Positions 56,060 through 64,000 of a stretch of 64,000 nucleotides of DNA are shown here, piece by piece. Both the position numbers and the translations under genes were made by a program. Under the pieces are notes generated by a model. The model had not been told where the DNA came from. It made no database searches and saw nothing but the letters and a program-made list of their open reading frames with translations. Within the stretch, counting starts at the first letter, position 1, and every line of letters begins with the position of its first letter. The DNA is from Bacteroidota bacterium (GTDB lineage Bacteria; Bacteroidota; Bacteroidia; Flavobacteriales; Schleiferiaceae): NCBI GenBank assembly GCA_003045865.1, contig PZPB01000002.1, positions 16,989 through 80,988 of the forward strand, given 5' to 3'.

Positions 56060-57646
56060 TTAATTATAACGATAACGTTTAAACTTATCTTTCTTCGGTT
56101 TGCTACCGCGTTTCTCTCGGTCTTCATCTTGGTTTTGGAATCCAACACGATCCATTGCACAACGGAAGCCGATAAAGTCAGTAGATTGATCTTCTTCTAG
56201 GAAGCGACGAGTACCAGGACTTAACCAGTAAGCATTATCTTTCCAGCTACCACCTTTGTAAACACGAGTAGTATTTCCTACTAAAGTAGTTTGCGAGTAA
56301 TCGTACATTAATGCTTCACCTTCTTCTGTTTCAGTGTCATAATACTGTGAAGATTGCTTATCACCATCGATAAAGTCGCGGTAATCAGATTTCTTATAGT
56401 TACGACGATCTAGGTTTTCCTCTTCAGTAACATCTCTAACAGGAAGTTCACCAGGTAAGCGCACGATGCTAGAATCACTAGCATATTGTGGTTCTTGCAA
56501 TACCTCTAAAGCCCCTAAACCTTGGTAATCTTGATCCCAAGTTTGGAATTCGTTTCCACGGAAAGGATTCAAACCGGTCACATCTTCCAAAGACAAAGGA
56601 CGGTAAACATCTAGAACCCATTCAGCCACGTTACCAGCCATATCATATAAACCATAATCATTAGGAGGGTAGAACTTTACTTGCATGGTAGTAGCAGCTT
56701 GGTCATTTAACCAACCACCAGTTCCCATGAAGTCGCCCTTGCCACGCTTAAAGTTGGCCAACATATCACCCCTGTTTTTCTTATCTGGATTTCTGGAAGA
56801 ACCACCATTCCAAGTGAACTTGTTTGCATCAGTTACGCGGTTGTAAACTCGGCTTCCAGCATTTCCATAAGCGGCATATTCCCACTCAGCTTCTGTTGGT
56901 AAACGATATTTAGGGAGTAAGATACCATCTTCAATACGTACAGGACGGCCTTCGTCACCATAAGCGCTATTAGGATTGTTATCCCTTAAACCTTTTTTGT
57001 TTTGTTGAGCGTATTCACCGCTTTTGTAAAGATATACTTCAGTGTTGAAGTGATCTGCATCCGATTGATCTGGGAATTCATTGAAAATACCTTCTCGAAT
57101 CAGAATGTTTTCATTTACACGATCCGTTCTCCAAGAACAAAACTTCATCGCCTGAATCCAACTTACACCAACAACAGGGTAAAAATTATAAGCTGGGTGA
57201 CGGAAGTAATTTTCCACGTACATTTCGTTGTAGGCCAACTGAGTTCTCCAAACTAAAGTGTCAGGAAGAGCGGTACGTAGGATTTCTGGATAATAGTCAA
57301 TATCGAATACACGACGAATCCAGTAAAGGTACTCGCGATAATCCGTATTGGTAATTTCGTTTTCGTCGATGTAGAAAGATTGTACAGAAACCTTGCGAGG
57401 GATATTGTCCCAATCTTGGTAAACGTCTTGTTCTACACGACCCATTGTGAAGGTTCCCCCTTCTACAAATACGAGCCCTGGTCCCGTTTCTTGGCCATCA
57501 TAGTCTGTGTTTACGCTGAAGCCACCATTGTCGCTATCATTGTAAGACCAGCCTGTTGCATTACTTTTATCGCCACCGCAGGAGCTAAAAAGAAAGAGCC
57601 CCGCCAATGCTGGGCTAATGCTGCGTATAAACTTAAGTTTATTCAT
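56060..57646 (-). CDS. gldJ: GldJ-like SUMF1-domain gliding motility lipoprotein
   Basis: Lipobox ALAGLFLFSSC; VEGGTFTMGRVEQD, YRLPTEAEWEYAAYGNAG, YGLYDMAGNVAEWVLDVYRP, GGSWKDNAYWLSPGTRRFLEEDQSTDFIGFRCAMDRVG; linkage to porU/porV and murF. Confidence 0.85.
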   Translation of the reverse strand: MNKLKFIRSISPALAGLFLFSSCGGDKSNATGWSYNDSDNGGFSVNTDYDGQETGPGLVFVEGGTFTMGRVEQDVYQDWDNIPRKVSVQSFYIDENEITNTDYREYLYWIRRVFDIDYYPEILRTALPDTLVWRTQLAYNEMYVENYFRHPAYNFYPVVGVSWIQAMKFCSWRTDRVNENILIREGIFNEFPDQSDADHFNTEVYLYKSGEYAQQNKKGLRDNNPNSAYGDEGRPVRIEDGILLPKYRLPTEAEWEYAAYGNAGSRVYNRVTDANKFTWNGGSSRNPDKKNRGDMLANFKRGKGDFMGTGGWLNDQAATTMQVKFYPPNDYGLYDMAGNVAEWVLDVYRPLSLEDVTGLNPFRGNEFQTWDQDYQGLGALEVLQEPQYASDSSIVRLPGELPVRDVTEEENLDRRNYKKSDYRDFIDGDKQSSQYYDTETEEGEALMYDYSQTTLVGNTTRVYKGGSWKDNAYWLSPGTRRFLEEDQSTDFIGFRCAMDRVGFQNQDEDREKRGSKPKKDKFKRYRYN

Positions 57647-57675
57647 ATGCCTTTAATACTCTTTAAATATCTAAA

Positions 57676-58659
57676 CTAAAACTTAGGACAATTTATTGCC
57701 TTGGTCTTCTTTCTAACTGTTCTACAAGGTAATCTGTAGTTCAATGAGATTTCATGTGCGCCACCAAGATCATTGTTTAAACCAGAAACGGTAAAGTCGT
57801 AACTATATCCAACACCCCATTGTCCTTCTATTGGAGCGTAACCTAATAATATTACTATAGCATCCGGATTAAAGGAACTTACTCGATAACCTAAACCACC
57901 GCTGATATCTCCTCTTGCGAAAGATATGTTAGAAGTTAGTTGGTTGTAAGGACCTTGATTTTGGTAAACAACATTGGGAAGAAGGTAATTTTGAAGATCC
58001 GTATAAAGACGCTTACGGCCTAAAGGAATGATCAAACCAGCATGTGCTGCAATTTTGGTAGGTAATTTATCCTGAACGAAGAAACCAACATCGGGTGAAG
58101 TTAAATGTGATGCAGCTACACCGAAGTAAAATTTCTCGGTATATCCAATCAAACCAGCGCTTAGATCAACTACACCAGTACTATTATTGCCGGGAGGAAC
58201 TTCGCTTGATTCTCTAACAAAACCAAAGTAGGGATCAATTTGATCGGGGAAGGTAAAGCTGTTCCAGTTTAAGTTAATTTGACGATAACCTGCTTGGAAG
58301 CCCGCTAAAACTGTAAACTTTCTAGAAGCTTTTAGGTGGTAAGAATAGGCAACCGCAACATCTGTAGTTGCGAAAGCTCCGTCACCCGCTTCATCTTGCA
58401 TAAGCATTATTGCCAAACCACCATTTAAGCTTTCTACGTATTGATCGTAAGTAGCACTATAGGTTTGATATATGCTTAGTACTGGGTACTGGTTGCGGTA
58501 ATTTAAACTTACCCGTGGACACTGTGAAGTACCCGCGAAGGCAGGATTCAAGTATATCGGGTTAGCATAAAATTGACTGAAATGCGCATCCTGCGCCTTA
58601 AGCATAGAGCCTAGGCCTAAAACAAAGATCGCCGTAAGGGTTAGTAGTTTCTTATTCAT
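57676..58659 (-). CDS. PorP/SprF family type IX secretion membrane protein
   Basis: Start at MNKKLLTL; QDAHFSQFYANPIYLNPAFAGTSQCPRVSLNYRNQYP. Confidence 0.94.
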   Translation of the reverse strand: MNKKLLTLTAIFVLGLGSMLKAQDAHFSQFYANPIYLNPAFAGTSQCPRVSLNYRNQYPVLSIYQTYSATYDQYVESLNGGLAIMLMQDEAGDGAFATTDVAVAYSYHLKASRKFTVLAGFQAGYRQINLNWNSFTFPDQIDPYFGFVRESSEVPPGNNSTGVVDLSAGLIGYTEKFYFGVAASHLTSPDVGFFVQDKLPTKIAAHAGLIIPLGRKRLYTDLQNYLLPNVVYQNQGPYNQLTSNISFARGDISGGLGYRVSSFNPDAIVILLGYAPIEGQWGVGYSYDFTVSGLNNDLGGAHEISLNYRLPCRTVRKKTKAINCPKF

Positions 58660-58874
58660 ACTCTCTTGAGAGTTTCGGGTACAATGATACAAATATTTGA
58701 GAATACATCACTAATTTTAACATCATCCTCCCAGAAAAAATCAATTTTTTTAAGATCAATATTGATAGAACCAATTTTCGCAGCTAAAAGTATATAATCT
58801 AATTAGGAATGCGCACTTTTTAATATGATCTTTCGTTAATCTTGCAGTTAATAATCTGAATTTTTGTGGATAGG

Positions 58875-61800
58875 ATGCGAGTACTGTACCGATTTACTTT
58901 TGTTTTTCTAGCGATGTTTTCGTTGTATACTCTTAAGAGCCAAGATAATAAGGCTAAGATTTATGCAATTAATTGGCTAGAGCCCTTAGCGGTTGGGCCA
59001 GAGAAGCTCCAAAGGCAAATATACTTTGAGGGGGCAGATTTTGATGTAGAGAACCCGCTTGTGCCAAAATTTTGTAGTCAAGTACCTGCAAATTTTCCGA
59101 AAAGCAGAGGTATTGAACTAGCTAATCTCAAATGGGAAGCTATTCCCTCTAATCAATTAGCAGCACTAAGTCAGTTTAGCTTTGCCGCTCAAATAGAAAT
59201 AGAATTAGGTAGAGGCTTTTCACGAGAGGCAGGTCCTCAATTGAGTTTTTGTTTCTATCCATTCGCTCTGCGCAATGGGGTCAAGAGTAGATTGGTTTCT
59301 TTTTCGGTAGAGTCTTCAGCAGAGGTTTTACCAAGCCTAGAAGAAAGTGTCTCTTACACGAAGAAGTTAAATAATTCATTATTGGATGCGGAAGGATGGC
59401 ATAAGATATCGATTGCTGAAACTGGCATGTATAAGATTACACCTGGCTTTTTAAGCAGTAATAATATAAGCAGCTCAGAGGTAGCAATTAGTGCAATAAG
59501 AGTAGCTGGAAACGGCGGAGGAATGCTTGCTGAAGCTTTTACTGGTAGTCGCCCCGTGGATATTATTGATCAGGCCTTAAAGGTTAACGATGTAAATGGT
59601 GATGGCCTATTTAATGGTAATGATTATATCCTCTTTTATGCCCAAGGGCCACATACTTTTTCATATAATGCAGGTGGTAATCGATATGATTATGGCAATA
59701 ATATTTACCGAGATCTAAATTATTACTTCATTAATCTAAACGGAGGAGGAAAGGTCCCTATTTCACAAGTTAGCCTTAGTAATCCTCAACAGCAGGTAAA
59801 TGCCTTTGACGATTTTGCCGCGGTAGAAGACGATAATGTAAATCTAGTTGGAACCGGCCGACAGTGGTTTGGTGATATTTTTGAATTCACCCTTAGCTAC
59901 AATTACAGTTTTAACTTTCCGAATGTTATTACCAGCGAGCCAGCACAGTTGTTAGTAGATGTTGTAGGTCGATCTAGTTCGAATAATACGCTTATTAATA
60001 CTAGATATGCGAATCAACAAATTCTAAGCAATGCCATACCTGCTTACCAAACTTTTGGCGACTATCCAAATTTTGTTGAACGCTCGCAGCAACGAACAAG
60101 CTTTTTGCCTCAGGGTGCAAATATCACGCTAAATCTGAGCTACGATAATAGCGCTAATCCCAGCGCTGTGGCTTGGTTAGATAAGATTGTTCTCAATGTT
60201 CGTCGGCAATTATCTTTTGCTGGGATTTCAAATTCTTTGCAGTTTAGAGATTCTCGTTCCATCGCTTCAGGCAATCGAATCGAATACCGAATTTCGCAAC
60301 CGCCCGCAAATCTCTTCATTTGGGATGTTACGGATGTCGCGAATATTGCAGAAATATCAGGGACCTATCAAAGCGATGGTTCTTACACCTTTGTGGCAGA
60401 TGCTAGTAGTTTAAAAGAATATGTGGCTTTTACCGGTAGTGATTTTAATACCCCCACTTATATAGAAGCGATTGAAGCTCAGAATCTACACGGAATGCCA
60501 ATTCCCGAAATGATTGTAATCAGTCACTCTAACTTTCTCCCCGCAGCAGAAGATTTAGCAGCTTTTCATACCGATCAAGAAAATGTAGCTTCAGCAGTGG
60601 TAAGTTTAGAGCAGGTTTATAATGAATATGGCAGTGGAGGTGCGGATATTACCGCGATTCGCGATTTTATTAAAGATCTTTATAATCGCTCAACAAATAA
60701 TCGTTTCAAATATGTTCTCCTTTTTGGGGATGCCTCTTACGATTATAAGGATCGCCTCAGTGGCAACACTAATTATATTCCCACTTATCAATCGAGCTTT
60801 TCTTTTTCACTAGGTTCATCCTTTATTACGGACGATTATTTTGCTTACATGAATGTTGGCGAGGCTATCAATTTTAATGGTGCGGTAATGGACTTGGGAT
60901 TGGGCCGTATTCCAGTGGAAACATTAGGTCAAGCTCAATCTTATGTGGACAAGATTAAAAGATACGTGGCGGGGCAAGATCGCTTTGGTGATTGGAGAAA
61001 TCGCATTCTTTTAATGGCTGATGATGTGGATGAGCTTTGGGAGCGTTCTTATTTTGTGCCTAACTCAGAATCGCTGGAAGCGCGTGCTAAAGCAACTTCT
61101 GGTTCTTATAATGTTGAGAAAATTTACTTAGACGCCTATCAACAGCAAACTACTACGGGTAGTCAAAGTTATCCAGAAGCTCGTCGTGATATGTATCGTA
61201 AGGTTCAAAGAGGGTGCTTATTAACGAACTATATCGGGCATGGGGGTGAAATTGGTTTGGCTTCAGAAAGGCTTTTGCAATTAGCGGATGTAACATCTTG
61301 GTCTAATAATGATGCACTTTCTTTATTTCTTACTATCACGTGTGAATTTACTCGTTTCGATGATCCTAAGCGCGTATCTGCCGGCGAGCAATTACTGTTA
61401 AACCCTATCGGTGGTGCAATAGCGCTGCTTTCTACCACTAGAGTGGTGGGAGTGCAAGGTGCAGTAGACCTAAATAGCGCAATTTTTGACACAATTTTGG
61501 TTCGCCCAGATGGCAATCCTCAAACGCTCGGTCAGATTATTAGAGCTGCTAAAAATGATTCTTATGTTATTGGTCGATCTACTAAAACTAAATTTTCATT
61601 AATCGGCGACCCGGCTTTGCGTTTAGCCGTTCCATACTACAAGGTTAACACCAGTACCTTAAACGGAAAGCCTATAAATTCTGCGCTTCAGGATACGGCA
61701 AAAGCACTTTCACTGGTTCAAATTACCGGTGAGCTTGCTGATTTAAATGGTTTGAAACTTTCAGATTTTGACGGAGTTTTAAGTGTAAGTGTCTTCGATA

Positions 61801-62726
61801 AAGTGGCACAACGGCAAACCCTAGTTAATGATGGCGTAGGTGCACCAGTCGGATTTAAAGATCAGAGCTCCTTAATTTATAGAGGTAAAGTGCAGGTCTC
61901 TAAAGGAGATTTCAGCTTCGAATTTAGAGTGCCGTTGGGGATAAATTATCAGTTTGGTAATGGCAGAATTAGCTATTATGCTTTTGATGCCCAAGAGCGT
62001 GATGCTTCAGGATATTACGACAGTATCGTAGTCGGAGGCTACAATGAAAATGCGCCCATCGACAACATCGGACCCGAAATAGAATTGTTTATGAATGATG
62101 CTTCGTTTGTAAGAGGCGGAATTACGGGTGAATCTCCTTTTATATATGCACGCCTGACTGATTCAGCTGGAATCAATACGGTAGGAAATGGAGTGGGGCA
62201 GGATTTACGAGCGGTCTTAAATAATAAAACAGATCAGCCTTACATATTAAATGAGTTTTATGAGGCGGATTTGAATTCCTACCGTTCGGGAGAGGTGAGG
62301 TACCAATTATTTGATTTGGATCCAGGTGATTATACTATCGAGATGCGGGCTTTCGACATTTATAATAATCCCACCGAAGTTAGTACCGATTTTGTTGTAG
62401 CCGAAAGTGCGGATTTAGCCTTGAAGAGGGTACTGAATTATCCTAACCCTTTTACTACCTATACCGAATTTCAATTTGAACACAACCGCGCCAATCAAAA
62501 TCTTGAAGTACAGGTGCAGATTTTCACCGTATCGGGAAAATTAGTCAAAACGATAAATCAAGAAATTAATTCATTAGGTAACCGCGTTACTGGAATTAAA
62601 TGGGACGGACTTGATGATTATGGCGATAAAATTGGGAAAGGCGTATATATTTACCGACTGAAAGTAAGAAGCCAGATCGATAATAGTCAAGCGGATGAAT
62701 ATGAAAAGCTAGTTATTTTGCGTTAA
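58875..62726 (+). CDS. porU: T9SS sortase PorU (C25 gingipain-like peptidase)
   Basis: NYIGHGGEIGLASERLLQLADV and FLTITCEFTRFDDP (His/Cys); NYPNPFTTYTEFQFEHN...GKGVYIYRLKVRS C-terminal domain; ATG 58875 preferred to GTG 58866. Confidence 0.94.
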   Translation: MRVLYRFTFVFLAMFSLYTLKSQDNKAKIYAINWLEPLAVGPEKLQRQIYFEGADFDVENPLVPKFCSQVPANFPKSRGIELANLKWEAIPSNQLAALSQFSFAAQIEIELGRGFSREAGPQLSFCFYPFALRNGVKSRLVSFSVESSAEVLPSLEESVSYTKKLNNSLLDAEGWHKISIAETGMYKITPGFLSSNNISSSEVAISAIRVAGNGGGMLAEAFTGSRPVDIIDQALKVNDVNGDGLFNGNDYILFYAQGPHTFSYNAGGNRYDYGNNIYRDLNYYFINLNGGGKVPISQVSLSNPQQQVNAFDDFAAVEDDNVNLVGTGRQWFGDIFEFTLSYNYSFNFPNVITSEPAQLLVDVVGRSSSNNTLINTRYANQQILSNAIPAYQTFGDYPNFVERSQQRTSFLPQGANITLNLSYDNSANPSAVAWLDKIVLNVRRQLSFAGISNSLQFRDSRSIASGNRIEYRISQPPANLFIWDVTDVANIAEISGTYQSDGSYTFVADASSLKEYVAFTGSDFNTPTYIEAIEAQNLHGMPIPEMIVISHSNFLPAAEDLAAFHTDQENVASAVVSLEQVYNEYGSGGADITAIRDFIKDLYNRSTNNRFKYVLLFGDASYDYKDRLSGNTNYIPTYQSSFSFSLGSSFITDDYFAYMNVGEAINFNGAVMDLGLGRIPVETLGQAQSYVDKIKRYVAGQDRFGDWRNRILLMADDVDELWERSYFVPNSESLEARAKATSGSYNVEKIYLDAYQQQTTTGSQSYPEARRDMYRKVQRGCLLTNYIGHGGEIGLASERLLQLADVTSWSNNDALSLFLTITCEFTRFDDPKRVSAGEQLLLNPIGGAIALLSTTRVVGVQGAVDLNSAIFDTILVRPDGNPQTLGQIIRAAKNDSYVIGRSTKTKFSLIGDPALRLAVPYYKVNTSTLNGKPINSALQDTAKALSLVQITGELADLNGLKLSDFDGVLSVSVFDKVAQRQTLVNDGVGAPVGFKDQSSLIYRGKVQVSKGDFSFEFRVPLGINYQFGNGRISYYAFDAQERDASGYYDSIVVGGYNENAPIDNIGPEIELFMNDASFVRGGITGESPFIYARLTDSAGINTVGNGVGQDLRAVLNNKTDQPYILNEFYEADLNSYRSGEVRYQLFDLDPGDYTIEMRAFDIYNNPTEVSTDFVVAESADLALKRVLNYPNPFTTYTEFQFEHNRANQNLEVQVQIFTVSGKLVKTINQEINSLGNRVTGIKWDGLDDYGDKIGKGVYIYRLKVRSQIDNSQADEYEKLVILR

Positions 62727-62773
62727 GCTCCTTAATTATTAATAATCTATTTTTGCCAACCGATTAAAAACAA

Positions 62774-63961
62774 ATGATGAAACACTTTATTGCGTGTTTG
62801 CTCGCTTTAACGATTACAACAGGAAGCCTTAAGGCTCAATTTGGTGGTCTTGAAGGAGATGGAAGTTATTTTGAATCTTTAAGAACCATATCCACCGCAG
62901 TGCCAATTATTGCCGTTTCTCCTGATGCACGTGCAGGAGGAATGGGCGACGTAGGAGTAGCAACGATTCCCGATGTGAATGCAATCTATTGGAATACGGC
63001 CAAATTAGCCTTTCTGGAAGAAGGTACTCGTTCTTTGTCTTTATCCTATACCCCATGGCTTAATCGCTTGGTTAACGATATTAACCTAGCACACGTGTCC
63101 TATGCTTTTAAGTTCGACGATAAGCAAGGACTTGCTCTCGCGATGCGTTATTTCTCTTTGGGCGAAATAAATTTCCGTGATGAAAACAATAGCCCCCAGG
63201 GAACAGGCCAACCTTATGAGCTTACCCTAAATGCAGGCTACGGACTAAAGCTAAGTGATTACTTTAGTATGGGAGTGGGGCTTAGATTTATTTATAGCGA
63301 TTTAACTAACGGCTTGCAAACGGCCGGAATTGAAACGACTCCTGGCTCATCTATCGCTGCTGACTTAGGATTTTACTACCAAGGAAAGCGCATGAGTATG
63401 GGCGGAGGGCAGTACCAAAGTTTCTCAGCAGGATTAAATGTTAGTAATGTGGGCGGAAAGATATCTTACGGCACCTCACAAGAATCGGCTGATTTTTTAC
63501 CCGCTAACATGCGCTTAGGCGCTGGCTATCATTTAGAGATTGATCGCTATAATAAATTCTCTTTTTACGCGGATTTAAACAAACTTCTTGTGCCAACCCC
63601 GCCGGTAAGGGATGACAATGGGGAGATTACTGCAGGATTGGATGATAATGTTTCTCCATTTGCCGGTATTTTTCAGTCATTTAATGATGCTCCTGGTGGC
63701 TTTTCAGAAGAGCTAGAAGAAATAATTTACAACGCTGGAGTAGAATATTGGTACGATGGTAAATTTGCTTTTCGCGGGGGTTACCAATTTGAAGATTCTC
63801 AAAAAGGAGGAAGACAATACTTTACTATAGGTTTGGGAATTCAATACAATGTATTCGGATTGGACTTTGCCTATTTAATCCCAGCATCGCCTGTGGTGCG
63901 ATCTCCATTAGAAAATACTTTACGTTTCAGCCTGCTCTTCAATTTCGAGCAAGGAGAATAA
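62774..63961 (+). CDS. porV: T9SS outer membrane protein PorV (LptO)
   Basis: VPIIAVSPDARAGGMGDVGVATIPDVNAIYWNTAKLAFLEE; follows porU. Confidence 0.95.
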   Translation: MMKHFIACLLALTITTGSLKAQFGGLEGDGSYFESLRTISTAVPIIAVSPDARAGGMGDVGVATIPDVNAIYWNTAKLAFLEEGTRSLSLSYTPWLNRLVNDINLAHVSYAFKFDDKQGLALAMRYFSLGEINFRDENNSPQGTGQPYELTLNAGYGLKLSDYFSMGVGLRFIYSDLTNGLQTAGIETTPGSSIAADLGFYYQGKRMSMGGGQYQSFSAGLNVSNVGGKISYGTSQESADFLPANMRLGAGYHLEIDRYNKFSFYADLNKLLVPTPPVRDDNGEITAGLDDNVSPFAGIFQSFNDAPGGFSEELEEIIYNAGVEYWYDGKFAFRGGYQFEDSQKGGRQYFTIGLGIQYNVFGLDFAYLIPASPVVRSPLENTLRFSLLFNFEQGE

Positions 63962-64000
63962 TAAGAATGAATAACAAAGGCGATATTAATATCTCTTGCA

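Noticed and set aside
1-64000. CRISPR arrays, transposases, prophage structural genes, toxin-antitoxin pairs
   Set aside because: No regularly spaced repeats, transposase motifs or phage genes seen; the holin-like protein at 26978 is part of a YtxH-type stress cluster rather than a prophage.

Overview
This 64 kb window is chromosomal DNA from a marine-type Bacteroidota, probably Flavobacteriales. The lineage call rests on PorU/PorV/PorP/GldJ-like genes, a CHU_C-type sorting domain, proteorhodopsin with Blh, and a candidate TTTG-N19-TAnnTTaG promoter. Most of the window is housekeeping: lpdA, prfB, recA, comM, folC, exbB/exbD/tonB, nhaD, anmK, murF, a GluDH-family enzyme and an acyl-CoA dehydrogenase. 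It also holds one tRNA-Val(UAC) and a type IX secretion/gliding gene set at the right end. The most interesting accessory block is a tight nine-gene minus-strand operon at about 31.5-44.6 kb. In transcription order it encodes DUF2170-like, PspA/IM30, NfeD/OB-fold-like membrane protein, flotillin, a giant AAA+ 'DNA repair ATPase', a DUF4178-like protein, an Ser/Arg-rich-tailed lipoprotein, a duplicated DUF350 protein, membrane SpeE and SpeD. It is divergent from an XRE/S24-like regulator plus single-HKD PLD protein, and nested dyads overlap its candidate promoter. Other points of interest are a DTE-type proteorhodopsin with Met at the spectral-tuning site followed by a terminator-like hairpin 5-10 nt before blh, a decayed LruC-type lipoprotein pseudogene, an unexplained ~180-bp inverted-repeat-bounded intergenic element, and a prfB lacking the programmed frameshift. 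All family calls are from reading motifs by eye; no database search was run.
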